Source: Mytilus californianus (Eukaryota; Mollusca; Bivalvia; Mytilida; Mytilidae). Taken from it: a DNA stretch of 64,000 bases. Location of the stretch: positions 532,477-596,476 of the forward strand of contig NW_026262738.1 of the NCBI RefSeq assembly GCF_021869535.1, written 5' to 3'. The notes under the pieces were generated by a model. It saw only the letters and a list, made by a program, of their open reading frames with translations, was not told the origin of the DNA and made no database searches. Shown one piece after another: positions 47,301-63,100 of the stretch (positions are counted from its first letter, which is position 1; the number at the start of each line of letters is the position of its first letter). The position numbers and the translations under genes were made by a program.

Positions 47301-50300
47301 TGTCTTCTATGATTACGGAGCGCCCAAAGTGCCAATTGGATATTCAAAAAATATAGTGAAAACCTACCTGAGACCGCTTAAATGAGGGTGAGACCCCCCT
47401 AGTCTTTCAATGTATATGTAAAGGTTGTATTAGAAGGATTTCCCAGAATAATATCATCATCGATATCTACGGAGGGCTTAGATTGTCACTTTTCAGCTAA
47501 ACATTGTCAAAATTTTAGGACAAAAGGCACATGGCAATGGTGAGAGCCCCCTGATCTCTCAATCTCTCTAATATTATGCAGACATTTAGTTAATAGGTAG
47601 ATACAAACGTGATTTAAAGGAATTTGGGTACACTTTCTGTCTTCTATGTTTACAGAGCGCCCAAAGTGCCAATTGGATATTCAAAAAATATAGTGAAAAC
47701 CTACCTGAGACCGCTTAAATGAGGGTGAGACCCCCCTGGTCTTTCAATGTCCATACAATTCAACTTAATTATAGACTCTGTATATGTAAAGGTTGTAGTA
47801 GAAGGATTTCCCAGAATAATGTTATCATCGATATCTACGGAGGGCTTAGATTGTCACTTTTCAGCTAAACATTGTCAAAATTTTAGGACAAAAGGCACAT
47901 GGCAATGGTGAGAGCCCCCTGATCTCTCAATCTTTCTCATTTAGTTAATTGGTAGATACAAACGTGACTAAAAGGAATTTTGGTACACTTTCTGTCTTCT
48001 ATGTTTACGGAGCGCCCAAAGTGCCAATTGGATATTGAAAAAATATAGTGAAAACCTACCTGAGACCGCTTAAATGAGGGTGAGACCCCTATGGTCTTCT
48101 AATGTCCATACAATATAACTTAATTATACACTCTGTATATGTAAAGGTTGTATTAGAAGGATTTCCCAGAATAATGTTATCATCGATATCTACGGAGGGC
48201 TTAGATTGTCACTTTTCAGCTAAACATTGTCAAAATTTTAGGACAAAAGGCACATGGCAATGGTGAGAGCCCCCTGATATCTCAATCTCTCAAATATTAT
48301 GCAGACATTTAGTTAATAGGTAGATACAAACGTGATTTAAAGGAATTTGGGTACACTTTCTGTCTTCTATGTTTACAGAGCGCCCTAAGTGCCAATTGGA
48401 TATTCAAAAAATATAGTGAAAACCTACTTGAGACCGCTTAAATGAGGGTGAGACCACCCTGGTCTTTCAATGTCCATACAATTCAACTTAATTGTAGAAT
48501 CTGTATATGTTAAAGTTGTGTTAGAAGGATTTTCCAGAATAATGTCATCATCGATATCTACGGAGGGCTTAGATTGTCAATTTTCAGCTAAAAATTGTCA
48601 CAATTTTAGGACAAAGGGCACATGGCAATGGTGAGAGCCCCCTGATCTCTCAATCTTTCTAATATTATGCAGACATTTAGTTAATAGGTAGATACAAACG
48701 TGACTAAAAGGAATTTGGGTACACTTTCTGTCTTTTATGCTTACGGAGCGTCCAAAGTGCCAATTGGATATTCAAAAAATATAGTGAAAACCTACCTGAG
48801 ACCGCTTAAATGAGGGTGAGACCCCCCTGGTCTTTCAATGTCCATACAATTCAACTTAATTATAGACTCTGTATATGTTAAGGTTGTATTAGAAGGATTT
48901 TCCAGAATAATGTCATCATCGATATCTACGGAGGGCTTAGATTGTCACTTTTCAGCTAAAAATTGTCAAAATATTTAGACAAAGGGCACATGGCAATGGT
49001 GAGAGCCCCCTGATCTCTCAATTTTTCTAATATTATGCAGACATTTAGCTAACAGATAGATACAAGCGTGACTAAAAGGAATTTGGGTACATTTTCTGTC
49101 TTCTATGATTACGGAGCGCCCAAAGTGCCAATTGGATATTCAAAAAATATAGTGAAAACCTACCTGAGACCGCTTAAATGAGGGTGAGACCCCCCCTAGT
49201 CTTTCAATGTATATGTAAAGGTTGTATTAGAAGGATTTCCCAGAATAATGTCATCATCGATATCTACGGAGGGCTTAGATTGTCACTTTTCAGCTAAAAA
49301 TTGTCAAAATTTTAGGACAAAGGGCACATGACAATGGTGAGAGCCCCCAGATCTCTCAATCTTGCTTATATTATGCAGACATTTACTTAATAGGTAGATA
49401 CAAACGTGACTAAAGGAATCTTGGTACACTTTCTGTCTTCTATGTTTACGGAGCGCCCAAGGTGCCAATTGGATATTCAAAAAATATAGTGAAAACCTAC
49501 CTGAGACCGCTTAAATGAGGGTGAGACCCCCCTGGTCTTTCAATGTCCATACAATTCAACTTAATTATAGATTATGTAGATGTAAAGGTTGTAGTAGAAG
49601 GATTTCCAAGAATAATGTCATCATCGATATCTACGGAGGGCTTAGATTGTCAATTTTCAACTAAAAATTGTCAAAATTTTAGGACAAAGGGCACATGGCA
49701 ATTGTGAGAGCCCCTTGATCTCTTAATCTTTCTAATATTATACAGACATTTACTTAATAGGAAGATACAAACGTGACTAAAAGGAATTTGGGTACACTTT
49801 CTGTCTTCTATGTTTACGGAGCGCCCAAAGTGCCAAATGGATATTCAAAAAATATAGTGAAAACCTACCTGAGACCGCTTAAATGAGGGTGAGACCCCCT
49901 GGTCTTTCAATGTCCATACAATTCAACTTAATTATAGACTCTGTATATGTAAAGGTTGTAGTAGAAGGATTTCCCAGAATAATGTCATCATCGATATCTA
50001 CGGAGGGCTTAGATTGTCACTTTTCAGCTTAAAATTATCAAAATTTTAGGACAAAGGGCACATGGCAATGGTGAGAGCCCCCTGATCTCTCAATCTTTCT
50101 CATTTAGTTAATAGGTAGATACAAACGTGACTAAAAGGAATTTGGGTACACTTTCTGTCTTCTATGTTTACGGAGCGCCCAAAGTGCCAATTGGATATTG
50201 AAAAAATATAGTGAAAACCTACCTGAGACCGCTTAAATGAGGGTGAGACCCCTATGGTCTTTTAATGTCCATACAATATAACTTAATTATACACTCTGTA

Positions 50301-51300
50301 TATGTAAAGGTTGTATTAGAAGGATTTCCCAGAATAATGTTATCATCGATATCTACGGAGGGCTTAGATTGTCACTTTTCAGCTAAACATTGTCAAAATT
50401 TTAGGACAAAAGGCACATGGCAATGGTGAGAGCCCCCTGATCTCTCAATCTCTCTAATATTATGCAGACATTTAGTTAATAGGTAGATACAAACGTGATT
50501 TAAAGGAATTTGGGTACACTTTCTGTCTTCTATGTTTACAGAGCGCCCTAAGTGCCAATTGGATATTCAAAAAATATAGTGAAAACCTACTTCAGACCGC
50601 TTAAATGAGGGTGAGACCACCCTGGTCTTTCAATGTCCATACAATTCAACTTAATTGTAGAATCTGTATATGTTAAAGTTGTGTTAGAAGGATTTTCCAG
50701 AATAATGTCATCATCGATATCTACGGAGGGCTTAGATTGTCACTTTTCAGCTAAAAATTGTCAAAATATTTAGACAAAGGGCACATGGCAATGGTGAGAG
50801 CCCCCTGCTCTCTCAATCTTTCTAATATTATGCAGACATTTATTAAATAGGTAGATACAAACGTGACTTAAAGGAATCTGGGTACACTTTCTGTCTTCCA
50901 TGTTTACGGAGCGCGCAAAGTGCCTACTGGATATTCAAAAAATATAGTGAAAACCTACCTGAGACCGCTTAAATGAGGGTGAGACCCCCAGGTCTTTCAA
51001 TGTCCGTACAATTCAACTTAACTATAGACTCAGTATATGTAAAGGTTGTATTAGAAGGATTTCCCAGAATAATGTCATTATCGATATCTACGGAGGGCTT
51101 AGATCGTCACTTTTCAGCTAAAAATTGTCAAAATTTTAGGACAAAGGGCACATGGCAATGGTGAGAGCCCCCTGATCTCTAAATCTTTCTAATATTATGC
51201 AGACATTTAGTCAATAGGTAGATACAAACGTGACTAAAAGGAATTTGGGTACACTTTCTGTCTTCAATGTTTACGGAGCGCCCGAAGTGTCAATTGGACA
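44400..51300 (+). repeat. segmental duplication in the satellite, block A
   Basis: Rare variants in this block recur about 8.4 kb downstream: TTTCGATGTATATGTAAAGC at 45565 and 53941; the TCTCATTTAG deletion variant at 47935 and 56341; GCGCGCAAAGTGCC at 50911 and 59317; TGTCCGTACAATTC near 51001 and 59409. Confidence 0.88.
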
Positions 51301-53199
51301 TTCAAAAAATACAGTGAAAACCTACCTGAGACCGCTTAAATGAGGGTGAGACCCCCCTGGTCTTTCAATGTCCATACAATTCAACTTAATTATAGACTCT
51401 GTATATGTAAAAGTTGTATTAAAGATTTTTCAAATAATGTCATCATCGATATCTACGGAGGGCTTAGATTGTCTCTTTTCAGCTAAAAATTGTCAAAATT
51501 TTAGAACAAAGGGCACATGGCAATGGTGAGAGCCCCCTGATCTCTCAATCTTTCTAATATTATGCAGACATTTAGTTAATAGGTAGATACAAACGTGACT
51601 AAAAGGAATTTGGGTACACTTTCTGTCTTCTGTGTTTACGGAGCGAACAAAATGCCAATTGGATATTCAAAAAATATAGCAAAAACCTACCTGAGACCGC
51701 TTAAATGAAGGTGAGACCACTGTGGTCTTTCAATGTCCATACAATTCAACCTAATTATAGACTCTGTATATGTAAAGGTTGTATTAGAAGGATTTTCCAG
51801 AATAATGTCATCATCGATATCTACGGAGGGCTTAGATTGTTACTTTTCAGCTAAAAAATGTCAAAATTTTAGAACAAAGAGCACATGGCAATGGTGAGAG
51901 CCCCCTGCTCTCTCAATCTTTCTAATATTATGCACACATTTAGTTTATAGGTAGATAGAAACGTGACTAAAAGGAATTTAGGTACACTTTCTGTATTCTA
52001 TGTTTATGGAGCGCCCAAAAGACCAATTGGATATTCAAAAAATATAGTAAAAACCTTTCTGAGACCGCTTAAATGAGGGTGAGTCCCCCCTGGTCTTTTA
52101 ATGTCCATACAATTCAACTTAATTATAAACTCTGTATATGTAAAGGTTGTATTAGAAGGATTTCCCAGAATATGGTCATCATCGATATCTACGGAGGGCT
52201 TAGATTGTCACTTTTCAGCTAAAAATTGTCAAAATTTTAGGACAAAGGGCACATGGCAATGGTAAGAGCCCCTGATCTCTCAATCTTTCTAATTTTATGC
52301 AGACATTTAGTTAATAGGTAGATACAAACGTAACCAAAAGGAATTTGCGTACACTTTCTGTCTTCTATGTTTACGGAGCGCCCAAAGTGCCAATTGGATA
52401 TTCAAAAAATATAGTGAAAACCTACCTGAGACCGCTTAAATGAGGGCGAGACCCCCTGGTTTTTCAATTTCCATACAATTCAACTTAATTAAAGACTCTG
52501 TATATGTAGAGGTTGTATTTGAAGAATTTCCCAGAATATTGTCATCATCGATATCTACGGAGGGCTTAGATTGTCACTTTTCAGCTAAAAATTGTCAAAA
52601 TTTTAGGACAAAGGGCACATGGCAATGGTGAGAGCCCCCTGATCTCTCAATCTTTCTAATATTATGCAGACATTTAATTAATAGGTAGATACAAACGTGA
52701 CTAAAGGAATCTTGGTACACTTTCTGTCTTCAATGTTTACGGAGCGCCCAAAGTGCCAATTGGATATTCAAAAAATATAGTGAAAACCTTCCTGAGACCG
52801 CTTAAATGAGGGTGAGACCCCCCTGGTCTTTCAATGTCCATACAATTCAACTTAATTATAGACTCTGTATATGTAAAGGTTGTATTAGAAGGATTTCTAA
52901 GAATAATGTAATCATCGATATCTACGGAGGGATTAGATTGTCACTTTTCAGCTAAAAATTGTCAAAATTTTAGGACAAAGGGCACATGGCAATGGTGAGA
53001 GCCCCCTGATCTCTCAATCTTTCTAATATTATGCAGACATTTAATTAATAGGTAGATACAAACGTGACTAAAAGGAATGTCGGTACACTTTCTGTCTTCA
53101 ATGTTTACGGAGCGCCCAAAGTGCCAATTGGATATTCAAAAAATATAGTGAAAACCTACCTGAGACCGCTTAAATGAGGGTGAGACCCCCCTGGTCTTT

Positions 53200-56100
53200 C
53201 AATGTCCATATAATTCAACTTAATTATAGACTCTGTATATGTAAAGGTTGTGTTAGAAGGATTTTTCAGAATAATGTCATCATCGATATCTACGGAGGGC
53301 TTAGATTGTCACTTTTCAGTTGAAAATTGTCAAAATTTTAGGACAAAGGGCACATGGCAATGGTGAGAGCCCCCTGATCTCTCAATCTTTCTAATATTAT
53401 GCAGACATTTACTTAATAGGTAGATACAAACGTGACTAAAAGGAATCTGGGTGCACTTTCTGTCTTCTATGTTTACGGAGCACCTAAAGTGCCAATTGGA
53501 TATTCAAAAAATATAGTGAAAACCTACCTGAGACCGCTTAAATGAGGGTGAGACCCCCCTGGTCTTTCAATGTCCATACAATTCAACTTAATTATAGACT
53601 CTGTATATGTAAAGGTTGTATAAGAAGGATTTCCCATAATAATGTTATCATCGATATCTACGGAGGGCTTAGATTGTCACTTTTCAACAAAAAATTGTCA
53701 AAATTTTAGGACAAAGGGCACATGGCAATGGTGAGAGCCCCCTGATCTCTCAATCTTTCTAATATTATGTAGACATTTATCTAATAGGTAGATACAAACG
53801 TGACTAAAAGGAATTTGGGAACACTTTCTGTCTTCTATGTTTACGGAGCGCCCAAAGTGCCAATTGGATATTAAAAAAAATATAGTGAAAACCTATCTGA
53901 GACCGCTTAAATGAGGGTGAGACCCCCCCCCCCCCTAGTCTTTCGATGTATATGTAAAGCAACTTAATTATAGACTCTGTATATGTAAAGGTTGTATTAG
54001 AAGGATTTCAAAGAATAATGTCATCATCGATATCTACGGAGGGCTTAGATTTTCACTTTTCAGCAAAAAATTGTCAAAATTTTCGGACAAAAGGCACCTG
54101 GCAATGGTGAGAGCCCCCTGATCTCTCAATCTTTCTAATATTAAGCAGACTTTTACTTAATAGGTAGATACAAACGTGACTAAAAGGAATTTGGGTACAC
54201 TTTCTGTCTTCCATGTTTACGGAGCGCCCAAAGTTCCAATTGGATATTCAAAAAATATAGTGAAAACCTACCTGAGACCGCTTAAATGAGATTGAGACCC
54301 CCTGGTCTTTCAATGTCCATACAATTCAACTTAATTATAGACTCTGTATATGTAAAGGTTGCATAAGAAGGATTTTCCATAATAATGTTATCATCGATAT
54401 CTACGGAGGGCTTAGATTGTTACTTTTCAGCAAAAAATTGTCAAAATTTTAGGACAAAGGGCACCTGGCAATGGTGAGAGCCCCCTGATCTCTCAATCTT
54501 TCTAATATTATGTAGACATTTATCTAATAGGTAGATACAAACGTGACTAAAAGGAATCTGGGTACACTTTCTGTCTTCCATGTTTACGGAGCGCCGAAAG
54601 TGCCAATTGGATATTAAAAAAAATATAGTGAAAACCTACCTGAGACCGCTTAAATGAGAGTGAGACCCCCCTGGTCTTTCAATGTAAATACATTTCAACT
54701 TAATTATAGACTCTGCATATTTTAAGGTTTTATTAGAAGGATTTCCTAGAATAATGTCATCATCGATATCTACGGAGGGCTTAGATTGTCACTTTTCAGC
54801 TAAAATTTGTCAAAATTTTAGGACAAAGGGCACATGGCAATGGTGAGAGCCCCCTGAATTCTCAATCTTGCTAATATTATGCAGACATTTACTTAATAGG
54901 TAGATACAAACGTGACTAAAAGGAATCTTGGTACACTTTCTGTCTTCTATGTTTACGGAGCGCCCAAGGTGCCAATTGGATATTCAAAAAATATAGTGAA
55001 AACCTACCTGAGACCGCTTAAATGAGGGTGAGACCCCCCTGGTCTTTCAATGTCCATACAATTCAATTTAATTATAGACTCTGTATATGTAAAGGTTGTA
55101 GTAGAAGGATTTCCAAGAATAATGTCATCATCGATATCTACGGAGGGCTTAGATTGTCACTTTTCAGCAAAAAATTGTCAAAATTTTCGGACGAAAAGCA
55201 CATGGCAATGGTGAGAGCCCCCTGATCTCTCAATCTTTCTAATATTAAGCAGACATTTACTTAATAGGTAGATACAAACGTGACTAAAAGGAATTTGGGT
55301 ACACTTTGTGTCTTCCATGTTTACGGAGCGCCCAAAGTGCCAATTGGATATTCAAAAAATATAGTGAAAACCTACCTGAGACCGCTTAAATGAGATTGAG
55401 ACTCCCTGGTCTTTCAATGTCCATACAATTCAACTTAATTATAGACTCTGTATATGTAAAGGTTGTATAAGAAGGATTTCCCATATAAATGTTATCATCG
55501 ATATCTACGGAGGGCTTAGATTGTCACTTTTCAGCAAAAAATTGTCAAAATGTTAGGACAAAGGGCACATGGCAATGGTGAGAGCCCCCTGATCTCTCAA
55601 TCTTTCTAATATTATGTAGTCATCTATCTAATAGGTAGATACAAACGTGACTAAAAGGAATCTGGGTACACTTTTTGTCTTCCATGTTTACGGAGCGCCC
55701 AAAGTGCCAATTGGATATTCAAAAAATATAGTGAAAACCTACCTGAGACCGCTTAAATGAGAGTGAGACCCCCCTGGTCTTTCAATGTAAATACATTTCA
55801 ACTTAATTATAGACTCTGCATATTTTAAGGTTTTATTAGAAGGATTTCCTAGAATAAGGTCATCATCGATATCTACGGAGGGCTTAGATTTTCACTTTTC
55901 AGCTAAAAATTGTCAAAATTTTAGAACAAAGAGCACATGACAATGGTGAGAGCCCCCTGATCTCTCAATCTTTCTAATATTATGCAGACATTTAGCTAAC
56001 AGATAGATACAAGCGTGACTAAAAGGAATTTGGGTACATTGTCTGTCTTCTATGATTACGGAGCGCCCAAAGTGCCAATTGGATATTCAAAAAATATAGT

Positions 56101-59100
56101 GAAAACCTACCTGAGACCGCTTAAATGAGGGTGAGACCCCCCTGGTCTTTCAATGTCCATACAATTCAACTTAATTATAGACTCTGTATATGTAAAGGTT
56201 GTAGTAGAAGGATTTCCCAGAATAATGTTATCATCGATATCTACGGAGGACTTAGATTGTCACTTTTCAGCTAAACATTGTCAAAATTTTAGGACAAAAG
56301 GCACATGGCAATGGTGAGAGCCCCCTGATCTCTCAATCTTTCTCATTTAGTTAATAGGTAGATACAAACGTGACTAAAAGGAATTTTGGTACACTTTCTG
56401 TCTTCTATGTTTACGGAGCGCCCAAAGTGCCAATTGGATATTGAAAAAATATAGTGAAAACCTACCTGAGACCGCTTAAATGAGGGTGAGACCCCTATGG
56501 TCTTCTAATGTCCATACAATATAACTTAATTATACACTCTGTATATGTAAAGGTTGTATTAGAAGGATTTCCCAGAATAATGTTATCATCGATATCTACG
56601 GAGGGCTTAGATTGTCACTTTTCAGCTAAACATTGTCAAAATTTTAGGACAAAAGGCACATGGCAATGGTGAGAGCCCCCTGATATCTCAATCTCTCTAA
56701 TATTATGCAGACATTTAGTTAATAGGTAGATAAAAACGTGATTTAAAGGAATTTGGGTACACTTTCTGTCTTCTATGTTTACAGAGCGCCCTAAGTGCCA
56801 ATTGGATATTCAAAAAATATAGTGAAAACCTACTTGAGACCGCTTAAATGAGGGTGAGACCACCCTGGTCTTTCAATGTCCATACAATTCAACTTAATTG
56901 TAGAATCTGTATATGTTAAAGTTGTGTTAGAAGGATTTTCCAGAATAATGTCATCATCGATATCTACGGAGGGCTTAGATTGTCAATTTTCAGCTAAAAA
57001 TTGTCAAAATTTTAGGACAAAGGGCACATGGCAATGGTGAGAGCCCCCTGATCTCTCAATCTTTCTAATATTATGCAGACATTTAGTTAATAGGTAGATA
57101 CAAACGTGACTAAAAGGAATTTGGGTACACTTTCTGTCTTTTATGCTTACGGAGCGTCCAAAGTGCCAATTGGATATTCAAAAAATATAGTGAAAACCTA
57201 CCTGAGACAGCTTAAATGAGGGTGAGACCCCCCTGGTCTTTCAATGTCCATACAATTCAACTTAATTATAGACTCTGTATATGTTAAGGTTGTATTAGAA
57301 GGATTTTCCAGAATAATGTCATCATCGATATCTACGGAGGGCTTAGATTGTCACTTTTCAGCTAAAAATTGTCAAAATATTTAGACAAAGGGCACATGGC
57401 AATGGTGAGAGCTCCCTGATCTCTCAATTTTTCTAATATTATGCAGACATTTAGCTAACAGATAGATACAAGCGTGACTAAAAGGAATTTGGGTACATTT
57501 TCTGTCTTCTATGATTACGGAGCGCCCAAAGTGCCAATTGGATATTCAAAAAATATAGTGAAAACCTACCTGAGACCGCTTAAATGAGGGTGAGACCCCC
57601 CCTAGTCTTTCAATGTATATGTAAAGGTTGTATTAGAAGGATTTCCCAGAATAATGTCATCATCGATATCTACGGAGGGCTTAGATTGTCACTTTTCAGC
57701 TAAAAATTGTCAAAATTTTAGGACAAAGGGCACATGACAATGGTGAGAGCCCCCAGATCTCTCAATCTTGCTTATATTATGCAGACATTTACTTAATAGG
57801 TAGATACAAACGTGACTAAAGGAATCTTGGTACACTTTCTGTCTTCTATGTTTACGGAGCGCCCAAGGTGCCAATTGGATATTCAAAAAAAATAGTGAAA
57901 ACCTACCTGAGACCGCTTAAATGAGGGTGAGACCCCCCTGGTCTTTCAATGTCCATACAATTCAACTTAATTATAGATTATGTTGATGTAAAGGTTGTAG
58001 TAGAAGGATTTCCAAGAATAATGTCATCATCGATATCTACGGAGGGCTTAGATTGTCAATTTTCAACTAAAAATTGTCAAAATTTTAGGACAAAGGGCAC
58101 ATGGCAATTGTGAGAGCCCCCTGATCTCTTAATCTTTCTAATATTATACAGACATTTACTTAATAGGAAGATACAAACGTGACTAAAAGGAATTTGGGTA
58201 CACTTTCTGTCTTCTATGTTTACGGAGCGCCCAAAGTGCCAAATGGATATTCAAAAAATATAGTGAAAACCTACCTGAGACCGCTTAAATGAGGGTGAGA
58301 CCCCCTGGTCTTTCAATGTCCATACAATTCAACTTAATTATAGACTCTGTATATGTAAAGGTTGTAGTAGAAGGATTTCCCAGAATAATGTCATCATCGA
58401 TATCTACGGAGGGCTTAGATTGTCACTTTTCAGCTTAAAATTATCAAAATTTTAGGACAAAGGGCACATGGCAATGGTGAGAGCCCCCTGATCTCTCAAT
58501 CTTTCTCATTTAGTTAATAGGTAGATACAAACGTGACTAAAAGGAATTTGGGTACACTTTCTGTCTTCTATGTTTACGGAGGGCCCAAAGTGCCAATTGG
58601 ATATTGAAAAAATATAGTGAAAACCTACCTGAGACCGCTTAAATGAGGGTGAGACCCCTATGGTCTTTTAATGTCCATACAATATAACTTAATTATACAC
58701 TCTGTATATGTAAAGGTTGTATTAGAAGGATTTCCCAGAATAATGTTATCATCGATATCTACGGAGGGCTTAGATTGTCACTTTTCAGCTAAACATTGTC
58801 AAAATTTTAGGACAAAAGGCACATGGCAATGGTGAGAGCCCCCTGATCTCTCAATCTCTCTAATATTATGCAGACATTTAGTTAATAGGTAGATACAAAC
58901 GTGATTTAAAGGAATTTGGGTACACTTTCTGTCTTCTATGTTTACAGAGCGCCCTAAGTGCCAATTGGATATTCAAAAAATATAGTGAAAACCTACTTGA
59001 GACCGCTTAAATGAGGGTGAGACCACCCTGGTCTTTCAATGTCCATACAATTCGACTTAATTGTAGAATCTGTATATGTTAAAGTTGTGTTAGAAGGATT

Positions 59101-60100
59101 TTCCAGAATAATGTCATCATCGATATCTACGGAGGGCTTAGATTGTCACTTTTCAGCTAAAAATTGTCAAAATATTTAGACAAAGGGCACATGGCAATGG
59201 TGAGAGCTCCCTGATCTCTCAATTTTTCTAATATTATGCAGACATTTATTAAATAGGTAGATACAAACGTGACTTAAAGGAATCTGGGTACACTTTCTGT
59301 CTTCCATGTTTACGGAGCGCGCAAAGTGCCTACTGGATATTCAAAAAATATAGTGAAAACCTACCTGAGACCGCTTAAATGAGAGTGAGACCCCCCTGGT
59401 CTTTCAATGTCCGTACAATTCAACTTAACTATAGACTCAGTATATGTAAAGGTTGTATTAGAAGGATTTCCCAGAATAATGTCATTATCGATATCTACGG
59501 AGGGCTTAGATCGTCACTTTTCAGCTAAAAATTGTCAAAACTTTAGGACAAAGGGCACATGGCAATGGTGAGAGCCCCCTGCTCTCTCAATCTTTCTAAT
59601 ATTATGCAGACATTTATTTAATAGGAAGATACAAACGTGACTAAAAGGAATTTGGGTACACTTTCTGTCTTTTATATTTACGGAGCGCCCAAAGTGCCAA
59701 TTGGATATTCAAAAAATATAGTGAAAACCTAACTTAGACCGCTTAAATGAGGGTGAGACCCCCAGGTCTTTCAATGTCCATACAATTCAAATTAATTATA
59801 GACTCTGTATATGTAAAGGTAGTATTTGAAGGATTTCCCAGAATAATGTCATCATCGATATCTACGGAGGGCTTAGATTGTCACTTTTCAGCTAAAAATT
59901 GTCAAAATTTTAGGACAAAGGGCACATGGCAATGGTGAGAGCCCCCTGAACTCTAAATCTTTCTAATATTATGCAGACATTTAGTCAATAGGTAGATACA
60001 AACGTGACTAAAAGGAATTTGGGTACACTTTCTGTCTTCAATGTTTACGGAGCGCCCAAAGTGCCAATTGGATATTAAAAAAATATAGTAAAAACCTACC
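53200..60100 (+). repeat. segmental duplication in the satellite, block B
   Basis: It is the partner of block A. The offset alternates between about 8.38-8.41 and 8.74 kb, that is, by exactly one unit, so whole units have been gained or lost in one block or the other since the duplication. Confidence 0.88.
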
Positions 60101-63100
60101 TGAGACCGCTTAAATGAGGGTGAGACCCCCCTGGTCTTTCAATGTCCATACAATTCAACTTAATTATAGTCTCTGTATATGTAAAAGTTGTATTAGAAAT
60201 TTTTCCCAGAATAATGTCATCATCGGTATCTACGGAGTGCTTAGATTGTCACTTTTCAGCTAAATTTTGTCACAATTTTAAGACAAAGGGCACATGGCAA
60301 TGGTGAGAGCCCCCCCTGATCTCTCAATCTTTCTAATATTATGCATACATTTAGTCAATACATAGATACAAACGTGACTAAAAGGAATTTGGGTAAACTT
60401 TCTGTCTTTTATGTTTACGGAGCGCCCAAAGTGCCGATTGGATATTCAAAAAATATAGTGAAAACCTACCTGAGACCGCTTAAATGAGGGTGAGACCCCC
60501 CTGGTCTTTCAATGTCCATACAATTCAACTTAATTATAGACTCTGTATACGTAAAGGTTGTATTTGAAGAATTTCCCAGAATATTGTCATCATCGATATC
60601 TACGGAGGGCTTAGATTGTCACTTTTCAGCTAAAAATTGTCAAAATTTTAGGACAAAGGGCACATGGCAATGGTGAGAGCCCCCTGATCTCTCAATCTTT
60701 CTAATATTATGCAGACATTTATTTAATAGGTAGATACAAACGTGACATAAAGGAATTTGGGTACACTTTCTGTCTTCTTTTTTTACGGAGCACCCAAAGT
60801 GCTAATTGGATATTCAAAAAATATAGCGAAAAACAACCTGCGACCGCTTAAATGAGGATGAGACCCCCGTAGTCTTTCAATGTCCATACAATACAACTTA
60901 ATTATAGACTCTGTATATGTAAAGGTAGTATTACAAGGATTTCCCAGAATAATGTCATCATCGATATCTACGGAGGGCTTAGATTGTCACTTTTCAGCTA
61001 ATGATTGTCAAAATTTTAGGGCAAACGCACATGGCAATGGTGAGAGCCCCCTGATCTCTCAATCTTTCTAATAGTATGCAGACATTTAGATAATAGGAAG
61101 ATACAAACGTGACTAAAAGGAATTTGGGTACACTTTCTGTCTTCTATGTTTACGGAGCGCCCAAAGTGACAATTGGATATTCAAAAAATATAGTGAAAAC
61201 CTACCTGAGACCGCTTAAATGAGGGTGAGACCCCCCTGGTCTTTCAATGTCCATACAATTCAACTTAATTATAGACTCTGTATATGTAAAGGTTGTATTA
61301 GAAGAATTTCCCAGAATAATGTCATCATCGATATCTACGGAATGTTTAGATTGTCACTTTTCAGCTAGAAATTGTCAAAATTTTAGGACAGACGGCACAT
61401 GGCAATGGTGAGAGCCCCCTGATCTCTCAATCTTTCTAATAGTATGCAGACCTTTAGTTAATCGGAAGATACAAACGTGACTAAAAGGAATTTGGGTACA
61501 CCTTCTGTCTTCTATGTTTACGGAGCGCCAAAAGTGCCAATTGGATATTCAAAAAATATAGTGAAAACTTACCTGAGACCGCTTAAATAAGGGTGAGACT
61601 CCCCTGGTCTTTCAATGTCCATACAATTCAACTGAATTATAGACTCTGTATATGTAAAGGTTGTATTAGAAGGATTTTCCAGAATAATGTCATCATCGAT
61701 ATATACGGAGGGCAAATATTGTCACTTTTCAGCTAAAAATTGTCAAAATTTTAGGACAAAAGGCACATGGCAATGATGAATTCCCCTTGATCTCTCAATC
61801 TTTATAATATTATGAAGATATTTAGTTGATAGGTAGATACAAACGTGACTAACAGGAATTTGGGTACACTTTCTGTCTTCCATGTTTACGGAGCGCCCAA
61901 AGTGCCAATTGGATATTCAAAAAATATAGTGAAAACCTACCTGAGACCGCTTAAATGAGGATGAGACCCCCTGGTGTTTCAATGTCCATACAATTCAACT
62001 TAATTATAGACTCTGTATATGTTAAGGTTGTATTAGAAGTATTTCCCAGAATAATGTCATCATCGATATCTACGGAGGGCTTAGATTGTCACTTTTTAGC
62101 TAAAAATTGTCAAAATTTTTGGACAAACGGCACATGGCAATGATGAGAGCTCCCTGATCTCTCAATCTTTCTTATAGTATGCAGACATTTAGTTAATAGG
62201 TAGATACAAACGTGACTAAAAGGAATTTGGGTACACTTTCTGTCTTCTATGTTTACGGAGCGCCCGAAGTACTAATTGGATATTCAAAAAATATAGTGAA
62301 AACCTACCTGCGACCGCTTAAATGAGGGTGAGACCCCCCTGGTCTTTCAATGTCCACACAATTCAACTTAATTATAGACTCTGTACATGTAAAGGTTGTA
62401 TAAGAAGGATTTCACAGAATAATGTCATCATCGATATCTACGGAGGGCTTAGATTGTCACTTTTCAGCTAAAAATTGTCAAAATTTTAGGACCAAGGGCA
62501 CATGGCAATGGTGAGAGCCCCCTGATCTCTCAATCTTTCTAATAGTATGCAGACATTTAGTTAATAGGAAGATACAAACGTGACTAAAAGGAATTTGGCT
62601 ACACTTTCTGTCTTCAATGTTTACGGAGCGCCCAAAGTGCCAATTGGATATTAAAAAAATATAGTGAAAACCTACCTGAGACGGCTTAAATGAGGGTTAG
62701 ACCCCCCTAGTTTTTCAAAGTCCATACAATTCTACTAAATTGTAGACTCTGTATATGTCAAGGTTGTATTAGAAGGATTTTCCAGAATAATGTCATCATC
62801 GATATCTACGGAGGACTTAGATTGTCACTTTTCAGCTAAAAATTGTCAAAATTTTAGGACAAAGGGCACATGGCAATGGTGAGACCCCCTGATCTCTCAA
62901 TCTTTCTAATATTATGCAGACATTTAGTTAATAGGAAGATACAAACGTGACTAAAAGGAATTTGGGTACACTTTCTGTCTTCCATGTTTACGGAGCGCCC
63001 AAAGTGCCAATTGGATATTAAAAAAAAAAAGTTAAAACTTACATGAGACAACTTAAATGAGGGTGAGACCCCCCTGGTCTGTCAATGCCCATACAATTCT

